64,000 nt of DNA from assembly GCA_003313425.1 (NCBI GenBank), contig NHZP01000027.1:765779-829778 (forward strand). The letters are read 5' to 3'. This DNA comes from Pseudopyrenochaeta lycopersici (lineage: Eukaryota > Ascomycota > Dothideomycetes > Pleosporales > Pseudopyrenochaetaceae). The notes below the pieces were generated by a model. It worked only from the letters and a program-made list of their open reading frames with translations, was not told the origin of the DNA and made no database searches. This document shows positions 23,447-35,136 of this stretch, piece by piece. Each line of letters starts with the position of its first letter. Position 1 is the stretch's first letter. A program made the translations under genes and the position numbers.

Positions 23447-24613
23447 ATGGCTGAATCGACACCAGATTCGCTGTCATTCAGATCAGATCTTACGCCGGCT
23501 ATTGAGGTCATTGAGAAACATACTATAGATACCAGCAAAGTACTTGTGCCTATAAGGCCGGCAAGGAAAGACTTTCTATTTACAGGAAAAGACGTCACTG
23601 AGTTCCTAGATGACTTCAATCGCCAGGCAGACAATAGCGGCTATAACAACTATCAAAAGATAAGAATCCTTCCAGACTTCTGTGACACTATGTGCAGAAG
23701 CTTCATTAAGAAAATGAGGCCATACAGGGTACCAGACTGGAAGAAGCTTCAAGAAGCAATGAAAGAGCATTGGCACGATCAAGATGTAGCTCAACGCATG
23801 GGAACGCGAGCGTTCCTGGAGACCTATGTTTCTGAAACGTCAAGAAAATTCCCAGGACTATCTGAGTATTCAACCAACTTCGCAGCGTACAGTGACGCTT
23901 GCATTGAGACAGGCCAGCTACATAGGACAGAGGCTGGCTTCTTTTTCGCCAGAGGCCTTCCAAGAGAAGACCAAGATATGATCTTCATCCACATGCATGA
24001 AGGGCCGATTCCAGACAAGCTAGAGAGTTTTGATATTAAGAAGATTTACACGTATCTCAAGCGCGTGTACCGCCAGAGAGAGGGGATGAAACAGATATCC
24101 CCTAGTCATGCAGAAAGAGAGGCTAAGCTTGCACACCAGATCCTGGATCAAGAAAAGAAAACATCAACAGCTGAGCAGCTGAAAGATGCAGTTGATGAGT
24201 ATAAGAAAAGCAAGGTTCAAGAGGAAGCTAGGCCTACTCTTCCACCTAGTATAGATCCAGAGGTTCAAGACCTTATTTCAGCCCTCGGCGACTGGAAGAT
24301 TAGCCTAGCTGAGGTCAACGAGATGATGGTTCATCCCAAGCTTGGTCAGATTCTGAGGAACCCAGCTACGTACGCGTACTTCATCGGCCGAGTCGTCACA
24401 AGAGATGATGCCAAGCAGCCACTATCGGAAAGGAATGATGGCTCGTACATGACGACGGCTCCTCGCAACTTGAATCCTCAGCAAGGCGCGATCACTATCC
24501 AAGGCCGTGAATATCGAAACACTTGTAATATGTGCAACCTCCCTAGTCACATTGCGAGAGAATATGAGCTATATCAGCTGCTTTTGCATCTTAGCTGGAT
24601 TAGCTTTAAGTAG
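23447..24613 (+). pseudogene. Gypsy-3 gag (frame interrupted)
   Basis: Nucleocapsid/capsid polyprotein of the retrotransposon. From the ATG at 23447 the frame shows a capsid-like segment (FTGKDVTEFLDDFNRQAD at about residues 45-65, then RMGTRAFLETYVSE and LSEYSTNFAAYSDACI). A zinc knuckle at the end reads CNMCNLPSHIAREYE: the CX2CX4HX4C pattern with the last Cys replaced by Tyr. The TAG at 24613 is followed by open sequence in the same frame, so gag originally ran on toward the protease. Confidence 0.85.
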
Positions 24614-26470
24614 AACAGGGAAGTTGGATATAAGACTTACTATTTTAGTCCTTCGCACAAGAGGTTAGGGCAAATCCAAGGAACTGCACCCCAAACGCTG
24701 CAGCTCCATTGGTTGAAACAGAAAATTCGGGAGTATTACAGAGTCACTGACGATGTCCTAGATCAGCCAGCGTCGGCAGTATGTCCAGAGAAGTTTGATG
24801 GAGTAGACTCAAGGCCTGCTCAATATCGAAAGCTTAGACTACTAGCTGTGCAGCAACAGAAGGTGGTTAGTCCCAATACGAATACGATTGCAGAAGATAG
24901 ATATAGCAGGATAGCCATAAGCCCGGCCAAGGACCTACTGAACTTTCAGAACGTCAGGATATTGCCAAGAGGCTCGACTGAAGCGTGTTTTGCCCTCGAT
25001 GAGGTCACATCTCAGGACATTATTCTTAGTGCTTTTAAGGAAGGAGCAGTGAATGCTGGCTCAACTTATGCAGCAACACGCTCTCAAACGCGTCAGAATG
25101 TCGGGAAAGATCCAGTTCTTAAGAAAGTCAGGCAGAGCAAAGTTCAGAAGCAAGCTCCTGCCAAACCTCCTCATTCTGAACAACCAAAGCGAGTCACAGT
25201 CAAGGACCATCGTATGCCTGTTATGAGGGGCAACACTGCATTCGAACCAATGGATATTGAGGAGTTTGAACGAGTGGAGCCGATTCCATTCGCCAGCCAA
25301 GCCCATAACAAGCCATTCTCTCTCATACAGCCTCTGGACGACGATAGAAGCTTTCAGGATTTAAAAGCTGAGCCTGAATTTGTTAGTCAGAACAAGAAAA
25401 AGAAGAACCAGAATGACGGCCTTACTGACACGGAGCTCCGTCATTTACTAGGCCCGCATCCAAACCGTATCGCCACCACCATGCTACGTCAGGAGGTGCG
25501 TGGTGTGACTTTTAGGGACCTTATAAGCTAACATCAGCTTCAAAAATAAGTTGGAAATATATTGAAAGCGATTAATGAGCCTGCCGCGTCGTTAGCCAGC
25601 GTGAACGCCGTGGAATTGAGTATTGGGCCGGCCAGCCAATCAGCAATCGCCAGGTCAGCTAAGCGAGACCTGTTGGAACCTGATTGGCTGACACTGCAGT
25701 GCCTTACCCCGCACAACCCCGCGTCCGCCCATGTCATTGGGGATGTTCGGAGGCATTTTTCTGATGAAGAAAAGGTTAAATCAAATCAAGTAGAGACGGT
25801 TGGTCTCGAAAAAGGACCGAATTTGGAGCTTAACTCAATACAATTTAGGACTTTCAATGCACAAACTAGGCATGAAGCCCCGGGAACATATGACACTTGG
25901 CATGAAGCTTCAGTTGATCCTACTGAACAAGAAGCCACGATAATTCGAAAGAAGATAGGCATAGCCTACGTGCAGTGTGACCTTCCAACCTGCTGGGCCT
26001 CATTCAATGGGCATGCAGTGAAGTGTCTCATTGACACTGGCGCACAGATGAACCTTTTGAGATATAGTGCGGCCAAGGCATTGAAGCTTACATATGAAGA
26101 CTATGAGCAAGGTAGCTCGCATCAAGATGGAGTGGTTACTGCAAATAGAAGCACTGATCCTTTTGTGGGAACTGCGTGGAGTGTCCCAGTCAAAGTAGGA
26201 GAGGTGACTGTTGTCAGTCACTTCAGGATCGTTCGAAACCTGACGAGATCAGCGATTTTAGGTGGACCTTAGTGCGCTTCAGCAAGGTTATTAATTCAGT
26301 ATAACGTATATAGAAGGATCACGTGCAGGATCATTTCTAAGAATGGAGACAGAAACGCCGTCTTCATAGCCTCTGATCCTGCTCCGCTGCATCCGAGAGA
26401 CCATGTGCCGACTCCTAAAGATAAGGAAAACATGTAGCAGACACCCTTTCTAGGGAGGAGTGTCTGGATT
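24614..26470 (+). pseudogene. Gypsy-3 gag-pol linker and aspartic protease
   Basis: Same frame as gag, interrupted by TAA/TAG codons (near 25530, 25548 and 26270) that look like RIPped Gln or Trp codons. The retropepsin core is seen as CLIDTGAQMNLL near 26022-26060 (catalytic DTG), with the C-terminal SAILGGP near 26250. The upstream linker is basic and rich in Lys/Gln. A frameshift near 26470-26530 separates it from the RT frame. The protease would process the polyprotein, but as read it cannot be made intact. Confidence 0.8.
25634..25689. repeat. Hairpin element copy 1 (inside protease linker)
   Basis: A 56-nt stem-loop: AGCCAATCAG pairs with CTGATTGGCT, and an inner CAGGTC pairs with GACCTG. 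A second copy lies at 30402-30455. Confidence 0.8.
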
Positions 26471-26529
26471 TAAGTGGAAGATACCTAGGGCGATGTTTCA
26501 GTTCAGAATCTTATTTATCTTATGCTTAG

Positions 26530-28482
26530 GTTAAGTATATTCAGGAGGCTGAGTTTGTGAAAGCTTCTGTTGGATTTGGCGAATTTTCACCTATTTTTAC
26601 GACTAATGATAAGCAGCAATTTGAAGAATAGGCAAAGCAAGTAATAAGCTATAGAGTTGGAGCCTCTGAGGATCCTTTAGCTGTGCGAGAATTGGAGTCT
26701 TTTTCAGTTATATGTGAACTTAACCGTCAGGCGCAATAGGAAAAGAGAAGGAAGTACACAGGCAGTCAGGTCAATACCCTGCATAAGAGGGTAGCTGACA
26801 AGGTGCGACCTGTGGATATTCCTGCGGCATCAGATATTAAGGAGTTTGGGCGTGAGGATTGGAAGCGACATGCTGTTAAACTGCAACTCTTAAGAAAAAG
26901 TCTGAGACCTCCTGATATAGGGCCTTTTGATCACCTTTTTGAATGCAGACATGCAGCATTCCCACGGGGCACAAGATTGACACTAGAAAGGCTAGCCTCA
27001 CAAAAGTTTGGATCTGAGTTAACAAAATTAGAAGTTCAGCTATTTATTGAAATGTTGATGAACAGAGAAGGCGCGATCGCTTTTACTTTCTCTGAGACAG
27101 GACGAATTATTAAGGATGTATGTCCTCCATATAAGATACGGACTATTAAACATAAAGCTTGGCAAGAAAAATCGTTCCCAATAGCGCGAGCTGTTGAGGA
27201 AGAGGTAGTTACAATGTTCAATGACAGACTCAATAGAGGGGTACTGGAAAGATGCGCCAGTCAGTACAGAAACTCATGGTTTCTGGTCAAAAAGAAGGAT
27301 AAGAGTCATCGGATAATACTTGGGTCAATTAAGATGAACGCAGTGTCTCTCAGGGATGCTAATCTGCCTCCGACAGCAGATGAATTCTCTAAGCGTTTTG
27401 GTGGATGTCGTATTCTGTCTCTCATGGATCTATTCTCAGGATATGACCAGATCACACTTCATCCAGACAGCAGAGACATGACTGCCTTTCATACGCCAGT
27501 TAGTTTGCTTCGATACTGTACGATGGTTCAAGGCGCGACCAACTCAGTTGCGGTCTTTCAGCGAGTAGTTACAAAGATTATAAAGGATCATTAGCCATAT
27601 ACTATTCCTTTTATAGACGACATTACTGCTGGCGGTCCTAAAACTGACTATAGAGGAGAAGAAGCATTTCCTGGAGTAAGAAGATATGTGTTGGAACACA
27701 TTCAGCAGCTAGACAGGGCTCTAGCTGACGTAGAAAGAGCTGGAGCTACAATTTCAGGCAAGAAGTGTCATTAGGGAGTCTCCAGATTGGGGGTAGTTGG
27801 ATATGAAGTTACTGCGCAAGGAAGACATCCAGATTAACAGAAAGTAGCCAAGATTCTAGATTGGCCAGAATGCAGAAACGTGAAAGAAGTAAGGGCGTTT
27901 GTGGGTATCTGTGTCTACTACAGGATATAGGTGCCTAGCTTTGCTATTCGCGCGAAGCCCCTGTTCCAGTTAATAAGGACTGGCGTTGAATGGACATGGC
28001 AGGGGGCTCAACAAGAGGCTATGCGTACCTTAAAGCAATACATTACTTCAGCCCCAGCGTTAGCGAGTCCTGATTACAAGAATAGAGGTATGCTTTTTGT
28101 GGCAGTAGACGCGAGCAAGGAAGGCGCAGGCGCGTCTCTTGAACAGATTGGAGCAGACGGAAAAAGACATCCGTGTCGATTTGAAAGTACAATATGGTCA
28201 AAAGCTGAGAGCCTCTGGCACTCAACAAAGCTTGAGTGCAAGGCGGTATTATGGGCGCTAAAGAAATTCAGAACCTGGCTATATGGACAACATTTTACCA
28301 TTGAAACGGACGCGCAGACGCTCATTCATCAACTCAACAGATCATCGCCTGACGTTCCTGGGTCAGTCCAAAACAGGTGGCTCGCAGCTATCCTTACCTG
28401 GGACTTTGACATTAAGCATGTTCCTAGAAAGAAGAATGTCGTTGCTAATGCGTTGTCACGTTATCCGAAGCCAGAAGGATAG
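26530..28482 (+). pseudogene. Gypsy-3 reverse transcriptase and RNase H
   Basis: RT blocks in order: YRNSWFLVKKKDKSHRIILG (27270-27330), LMDLFSGYDQITLHP (27420-27470), a QGATNSVAVFQRV primer-grip region (27530-27570), and the active site PFIDDI (27607-27624; FIDD in place of YLDD, both Asp present). RNase H follows: FVAVDASKEGAGASL, then LECKAVLWALKKFRTWL, then ETDAQTLIHQL and DIKHVPRKKNVVANALSRYP. Stops at 27592-27594, about 27772, 27838, 27928 and 28480 are TAG in an otherwise single open frame, consistent with RIP. Confidence 0.9.
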
Positions 28483-28689
28483 GAACAGCCAGACAAGACT
28501 GAAGACGACCTCGAAGATTTCATTGAAAACCTGGTCGCTAACCTCGAGTTTGCCTCGCCTGCTGAGACGAGTAGGGTACTGAATGAGCAATACTCAGACG
28601 AGTCAGAAGCGATTACTCAGTTCTTAACAAGATTTAAGAAGCCTGAAGGCCTCACGAGGGCACAACTTCAAGCATAGAAAAAGAGGGCG

Positions 28690-30177
28690 ATGAATTTCTT
28701 TGTGCGAGAAGGCTATCTGTTCCGGAAGTCTATAAGGAATATAGCCATTCGTCGAGTTGTGGATGATCCTAATCTTAAGACTGCAGCTATATGGGAAGTA
28801 CATCAACAGATTGGTCACAGAGGAGTGAACGGCGTCTATTTAATGCTTACTCAACAATACTGGTGGGAAAGGATGCATGAGGAGGTGCGACGCACGATTG
28901 CATCATGCGAACAGTGCCAGCGAAGATCATCAAGTCGTAAGCAAGAGATGCTGACGAATACCTACTGTCACGCGTTATGGGAACGAGTTACTATGGACGT
29001 TGTTTACATGCCGCATTGTCAAGGAAAGAAATTCATCGTGATTGCACGAGAATACCTTAGTAGATGGCCAGAGGCACGAGCAATAGCTGACAACAAGTCA
29101 TCCACTATCGCTAAGTTTTTATATGAGGAAATCTTGTGTCGCTGGAGCATGACAAGGACGCTTACTGTGGACGGCGGGCCTAATTTCAGAAAGGTAGTCA
29201 AAGCCCTTGCTAAGATTTATCGTATTAGGAGGATCCAGGCATCAGCATACAACCCTCAGGCTATAGGAAAAATTGAGGGTGGTCACAAGCCAATATGCAA
29301 CGCACTGGCAAAGCTTCCTGGACCTTAGGTTAATAATCTTCCGACAGTATTGTGGGCAGACAGAATTTCTACTCAGAGTTAGACTGGATATTCTCCTTAT
29401 CAGTTGGTCACTGGTCAGAATCCAGTACTTCCGATTGAGCTTGCTCTTCCAACATGGCAGACATTGCCATTCAGACAAGTAACATCAAGAGGCCAGTTAT
29501 TAGCAGTGCGAGCTATGCAGCTAGATTTGAGAGATCAATTTCTTAAGGACGCAGTGTCAAGAACTAAGCGCCTACGACGCGAAAAGAAGGAATATTAGGA
29601 CGATCACAGGGAGATTCGTCAAGAAGAAATCAAAGACGATGACTTCGTACTGATGTGGGACTCAGCTAGAGACATTAACATGTCAAGAGACAAGAAGCTT
29701 GCGAGCAGATGGCTGGGACCATACAAAGTCTTTCATGCTGACCAGGATAAAGGCAACTATCAACTCATAGACCTTGACGGCACGCGATTCAGAAACACTA
29801 CCCCAGGATGGAGACTTAAACTGTGGGTACCTCGAGATGAAAGCAAGGTCGCTCAGGAGCATCGAGGTCGTGCAAAACTATGGGATCCTTCGTTGTGGGA
29901 TGCTGAAGCCGACTTTTCACCACCGCCTGCTCAATCTGACAACTCTTAAGATAATAAGTTCACAGTCATTGAAAATCCTAACCAAGACGCGATTCAGTCA
30001 CAAGAGAAAGAGAATAATCCTCCTACAGACTTGGATTCATCTGAAGATATGATACAGCCAACTGCGCGCAGCCATCCTATCATCATACCAAGATCTTTAA
30101 CAGAGACTGAGAGACGACAATACGTTCGAATACCTGATTCAGAAATTGGTTCTGACTCAGAAGATAAGCTTGCTTAA
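28690..30177 (+). pseudogene. Gypsy-3 integrase
   Basis: Inserts the cDNA copy into the genome. The HHCC zinc-binding domain (EVHQQIGHRGVNGVYLML, then SCEQCQ) is followed by the DDE core: Asp in MDVVYMP, Asp in TVDGGPNF and Glu in AIGKIEGGHK. The C-terminal part contains GYSPYQLVTGQNPVLPIE and WLGPYKV. No chromodomain is evident, unlike Gypsy-1. The frame continues from RNase H through several TAG/TAA stops (near 28675, 29326, 29380, 29596, 29947) to a final stop at 30177. Confidence 0.88.
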
Positions 30178-30918
30178 GCCCAGGGGACGGGCTTTCATCT
30201 TGAAGCAGGGGAGGGGCTGTATTTCCTTTGTCAAATTTTCGCATATTTTTACACATTCAGCATCACACACACGCAGCGCAACCTCCCAGACACATAAAAA
30301 TGAGTCAAAACTGAACGAAATATCATTTAGAGCCGCTGGGAGGTCGATCTCCTGGTTGCGCGATCGAAAATAGTGGAGAAACCAGGGTGTTGAAGGATCT
30401 GGCCAATCAGCAATCGCCAGGTGAGCTTAGCGAGACCTGCTGAAATCTGATTGGCTGGACAACTTGATATCTGCGCCAACAGCAGCAACGCAACCACGAG
30501 ATCACGGAGCGACAATTCGAAGATGCAGAATCAATTGAAGGAGGTGGAAGATGAGATGATTGATATTTTTAAGTGTGAAGGTGAGTTTATAGCTGCGTTT
30601 GGCAGTAAGATGAGACCCGCTCAGGAAACGTTCCTGAGTGGCCAACTCTTAAGAGGACCCGCTATGCCAGCCAATCAGGCAACAGGAAGGAGTTAAAATG
30701 ATAGCAACTTCACCTTTTACTACGTCGTCGAGCCTTGGCGGGGCTTTCAAGTAAAGTTAGGGAGGGAAAGATACCCTCCGCCGCTCGAACCCCCTCCAAA
30801 TCTCGAGCCTGCGGTTGATCCTACAGGGCCTGAGTTTCTCTTTCTTGCTTCCTGTCACTATCTATTGAAACTTTCTGAGGTAGACACACGAGTGCCTGTC
30901 AGGTACAAACTTCAAGCG
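30178..30918. other. Gypsy-3 spacer between pol and accessory gene
   Basis: About 740 bp without a convincing gene. It contains hairpin copy 2 and a CT/GC-mixed stretch. It could hold an internal promoter or splice acceptor for the accessory gene, but nothing in it proves that. Confidence 0.5.
30402..30455. repeat. Hairpin element copy 2 (Gypsy-3 spacer)
   Basis: GCCAATCAG (30402-30410) pairs with CTGATTGGC (30447-30455). The loop half closely resembles the copy at 25634 (CAATCGCCAGGT.AGCT.AGCG.GACCTG). Confidence 0.8.
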
Positions 30919-33900
30919 ATGTCACAGCCGCCTCAGACACCCAAACAGCCTGGGAAGCGTCCACTCCCACCGTCAAACCCAAATCCTCAACCAACCACAA
31001 CTACAATTGAGCCTGCGCCGACGGAGATCGTACGATTTACTAGCAAAGAAGCTATCAAAGACTACGGAACCGAGCTTAAGCGTTATAGTAACGTTGAAGT
31101 CCCTTGGCACGCAGGGATCACAGTAGACACTTGGGTTCGAAGCTTGCTGCAAGTCTCGCCTGTTGAACAGAAGGGCATGGTAGATGATTGGATGGTGGCC
31201 TTAGCGACTTACTTTGACAAGACTTCGACCCTTATTATCGCGACTAGAGAATTCCTGAAAGGAAGACCGAGCCTGATGTCGCAGTATGGAGGCATCGCTG
31301 CTTTTGAGCAGCAATATCCTATACTCAAGGACATAGACACTTACAAGAAGAAGAGGAAAAAGGAGACAGAGAGCGCGTTTGCCTATCTGGACGAACACCA
31401 TCAGCATGTACTGAGGCAGGTTCTCATTCCATATTCCGTTCAGGTGGTGTACTCGCACTCTGGCGTGACGGCAGTCCAATGGTTACTGCGCAGGACCTCG
31501 CTGGACAACCTCGCTCCCTTCCTTAACACAGCTCTTTACTATCGACGACAATCTGCGAGGAGGAGGCAGGATGGATTTGTTAACATCACTGACTGGGAAG
31601 AAGTACGTCAGCAGATAGCCAACATGCCTGCTTGGATAAAGAAGTATTATGAGGATGGCAACGCCGAGTTGCGCGGCATCGTTATCAAGCACAAGATGCC
31701 TGCCTCCAAGATCACAGCCGACAATATAGACACGCGCTCTAGACAAGGGTACCTTGACTGGATGTTCTGGACAGAGGCAATCAAATGGTATGGAAAGCAA
31801 TTGCATGCAGGGACGAAGCTTCCTCTGAATGTGCCTATTCCACCTGAGTGGCTGCGGGAGAATCATTTCAGGTATCATGAGCAGACTAAGTTACTTCTTC
31901 CTGCTGCTGGCGATAGCAAGAACGATTCTGCGACTGAGGCTGGCGTCCAGACGACAGCCTTAGCGATAACTGCCTCTGAACGTGCTGGAAGCCAAAGCCC
32001 AGCCACTTCATTAAACATTGGAGGGCGCACGCAAGTCATTAAGCCTTCTAGTCTTAGTTATCGACGCACAAGCAAAGAATTTGGAAGCGACATCCAGAAT
32101 GAGCTAGAGAAGCTAGGCGAGCCTCGAACGGACAGGCTGTCTGTTACAGCTGAAAGCATTCAAGAAATCCAGCCAGAAGAACGACGTTTGAGAGGAAACA
32201 GGCGCACTCAACAACAAGTCAAGGCAGTAGAGGCCCTTCAAGAGAAATTCCGTCTTGGGCGGCGTCAGAGATTTCCCTCTACGCAGCCTCTCGCTCCAGA
32301 TGAGATTCGCGTGAGAGACTCAGAGTCAGTGAGGCAGTTACGCGAAGAGTCAGAAATGCTGTTAGCAACACTTGACGACAGTATTGACGTTCGAGACTCA
32401 ATTGAAGAAGACATCTCGCTTGAAACCAGCATCGCAGTGAAATCGCGCAAGGGATGCAACTGTATGAACAAACAGTCTGCTCTAGTCAAGATGACCGCGT
32501 CGCTCACGTCTAGGAAGTTGAATGATGGTGAGCGCGTCCAGCTGATTGATACCTGGTATCAAGAGTGTGTGAATTTCAGCACTCTCAAGGATAGGCAGGG
32601 TAGTCAGGTATTCGACCATCGCAGGGTGTGCTGGCAACATTACCGTTACGTGGCTGGCAAGATAGGCCTGCTTACTCGAAGCCTCAGCATTTCAAACACA
32701 GTTCAGCTGCTCAAGATACTATACCATCGTCAGGATAGGTGGGGTCAGCTTCAATCGGACCCAGTAACTCAAGTTCTGTTCTCAGCCCCGTTTCGAGGAG
32801 ACTATACGCATCAAGACCTGAAGAGCTATCGTTATCGCCCGGCAAAAGTTCGAGTCCAAATTGACTGGGACGAAGTTGCTAAGGCTCTTGATTGGGGAGT
32901 ATATGTTAAAGCATTCAAGGAATACGGCAGCATTACCTACGACGCCTTCAGCTGGATTTTTAAGGATCCTGAGCTAGTCTCAATCCTTGATCAAAGTTTT
33001 GACATGTACCTCTACCACACGCGGCTAATTGATAGCAAAAGCAACCTTGGCTGGTGTCGGGTAATGTATCATTCGTTGATGCAGCAGCTTGTGCGAGGTG
33101 ACGTTGAATACTGGCTGCTGTACGCAGTCTTGCGAAAAGAGCCTAACCTGATTTCCTACCCTTACTACACGAAATACACCAAGCCTGGGGATAGGACTTA
33201 CTTCCGTCACGTTGACTTGAACATCTCTGAGGCTGTATACTCAGGCAGAGGCGTGGACATCATCCAAGGAAGCGTCTCTTTTGACGATGAAGATAAGGAC
33301 AACTGCACGCAGATACTACGTGGCTTTCATAATATCATCCACAAGTACCAGAACTGGCGAGAAAACTCAGGACTCAAGAACTCCACTAGTTACATTGAGG
33401 GATGGGACGATAAGAGGGACTGGCCAGAGAGTTGCAGTGCGAAATTCCCTGACGTTGAATGGTTCAGCCAGCCTTGCAAGGCTGGTCACGTCCGCATCTC
33501 TGATCCTAGGCTGCCTCATGGATCCACTGGGCCTGCAACCAAGCAACGACGAACTATCTTGCCTTAGTTTGTCAAGGTGGAAGAGGACATAACTACGATG
33601 GAGATTCCTGAGATGGGCTCCTATCAAGAGCTCGCTGCTGCCTTTCAAAGCTTGACTGCCGCGCCAAAGTCACCGTCTGGACACTCAAATCACTATGGCG
33701 GCGTCAAGTAGGCCTTTCCTGGAGATATTACACCAGTGTACTCGTCAAACATTGCTAAGGCTGTGAACTGTCAGCTGAGATGGGATTCTCCGCTGGTTTT
33801 AGAGGAACTGACTGACTTGTTCACGGATCAGCCTGACCCTGGTTTGATCCGTCAATTTATCAAGGATACTAGGAAGGCTACGGTAAAGATGATCAAAGAG

Positions 33901-34380
33901 CATTGGGTTGTCTGCCAGCATCATGAGAAGCTTGCTTTTAGGGAAGACAAAGACCTCGGCGTACCTAACAGGTCGTTCTTCTCAAACGAAGGTATGAATC
34001 CAGCTCAGGAAGCTGAGTGGTGGAAGCACGATAGGCAGGTTGAACAACGCACTGCCCTAGACAAGGTTCTTGAGGAGCTTTCTGATAATCCTGATGGCAA
34101 GGCTGCTAGGATGCTGGACAGGAAGGAGAAACCGAGGCGCCTGTCCATCCGAAGCGCTACTGAGTCTCCACAGACTTCAACTCATGCCGGTTCACGAAGG
34201 TCGTCATCGCAGCAACAGGCGCTAGGTCAGTATTCGCCTGGTCAGTCACCTATGGGACCTCCTCCTGCGCCTTCTCGTCCTGGGCAAGCGCAACCTGACA
34301 TGAGCGCGTCAAATCTGCATGCACCGTCGCAGACTCCTCGTCGTAGCAAGAGGATTGAGGAGATCAAGAAGAAGAAGTAA
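30919..34380 (+). pseudogene. Gypsy-3 accessory gene: ~1,150-codon protein with a 2OG-Fe(II)-dioxygenase-like C-terminal domain
   Basis: One frame from the ATG at 30919 to a stop at 34380, broken by two TAG codons only (33565-33567, and just before 33712), each consistent with a RIPped CAG. Residues 1-30 are Pro-rich; 60-330 are largely helical; 360-520 are charged and polar. Around residue 740 onward the order YTKYTKPGDRTYFRHVDLNI, GSVSFDDEDKDNC.Q.LRGFH, then DPRLPHGSTGPATKQRR appears. This resembles a double-stranded beta-helix dioxygenase: HxD iron ligands (His764, Asp766), distal His867, 2OG-binding Arg877/878. The C-terminal tail (34100-34380) is Ser/Pro/Gln-rich and ends in a Lys cluster. 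No membrane segment or envelope-like feature is seen. The protein family is not one I can name; the enzymatic call is inference. Confidence 0.6.
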
Positions 34381-34623
34381 GGCTTGACAGACTCTGATTG
34401 GCTGAGTGCCTCCAGGTCGTTTGAGGGATACTAGGACGATGGCATACTTGCTGGCGTCTTCAACAGTGAGGTTGAGGCGCATTTTCTTTTGTTTTTCCTA
34501 CTGTCTTTGGGAGATTTGACGATGAAGTGCGGGAGTTCATGAAGGAACCTGCACAATTACGAGGACTGCTCCTCCTGCAGAAATGCAGCCTATGCTGCCT
34601 TCCCTTTGTTCGTGGGGCAACAA

Positions 34624-34650
34624 TTTCTTTCTTTCTTTCTTTCTTTCTTT
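34624..34650. repeat. (TTTC)n microsatellite
   Basis: About six TTTC units just upstream of the right LTR of Gypsy-3. Confidence 0.95.
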
Positions 34651-34747
34651 CCTTTTCCCAGTTCTCTTCTCCTCCTGCTGGTAGTTCTACTTGCGAGGAG
34701 AAGGAACGATAAGTAGGAGTTGTGAGCTCAATGGGACTGAGCTCGAA

Positions 34748-34759
34748 GTAGGGGAGGTT
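34748..34759 (+). other. Gypsy-3 polypurine tract
   Basis: A purine run (GTAGGGGAGG type) ends at the right LTR boundary, as expected for plus-strand priming. Confidence 0.7.
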
Positions 34760-35132
34760 TGTGCCGTTGCACAGGGTACCTGGGCAATCAGGTGATGATG
34801 GGTTTCCTTTGTCAGCGAGATTTGATGATAAGACTTGGAGATGCGAGAGATCTCAACGTCATGCACCAAAACCTCATGCACCACACACTACGAGAATTCA
34901 CTTCAAAACTGAGATTTTGCAAAGTAGCTAGTGCATTAGTTACGTCAATTCAATAAGATTTCAGACCATTTTGTTTATTACTTTTAATCAGGCTCCATAC
35001 TTACCTTCGTTTCTAGCAGACTGCACAGGCAGGGCTGCTCCTGTTATTTACGCACGCTTGGATTCCAACGTTACCTCTCATTCACAACACCAGAACTGCG
35101 GGATTGTGCCGAACCACCTTGTTAACTCCACA
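34760..35132 (+). repeat. Gypsy-3 right LTR
   Basis: 373 bp; carries the unmutated G at all four sites that differ from the left LTR. Confidence 0.96.
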
Positions 35133-35136
35133 CTAG

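Larger units (their letters stand above)
22404..35132 (+). mobile_element. Gypsy-3: young 12.7-kb Ty3/Gypsy retrotransposon with accessory gene
   Basis: Bounded by 373-bp LTRs (22404-22776, 34760-35132) starting TGTGCCG and ending TCCACA. CTAG flanks both sides (22400-22403 and 35133-35136), a 4-bp target duplication; 5 bp if the terminal A is counted with the target. Order: LTR, primer-binding-site-like TGG, 40-bp tandem repeats, gag, protease, RT, RNase H, integrase, a ~0.7-kb spacer, a large accessory ORF, polypurine tract, LTR. About 12.7 kb is long for Ty3/Gypsy; pol plus the extra gene explains it. Coding frames are broken mostly by TAG and TAA, consistent with CAG/CAA/TGG codons hit by light RIP, plus at least one frameshift. 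It is inserted into Gypsy-2. Confidence 0.93.

Noticed and set aside
28043..28818. Minus-strand frames over RNase H and the spacer
   Set aside because: Antisense to recognisable RNase H and integrase motifs.
30919..34380. Accessory ORF as an envelope gene
   Set aside because: Position after integrase fits env, but there is no signal peptide, transmembrane anchor or fusion-peptide-like segment; dioxygenase-like motifs fit better.
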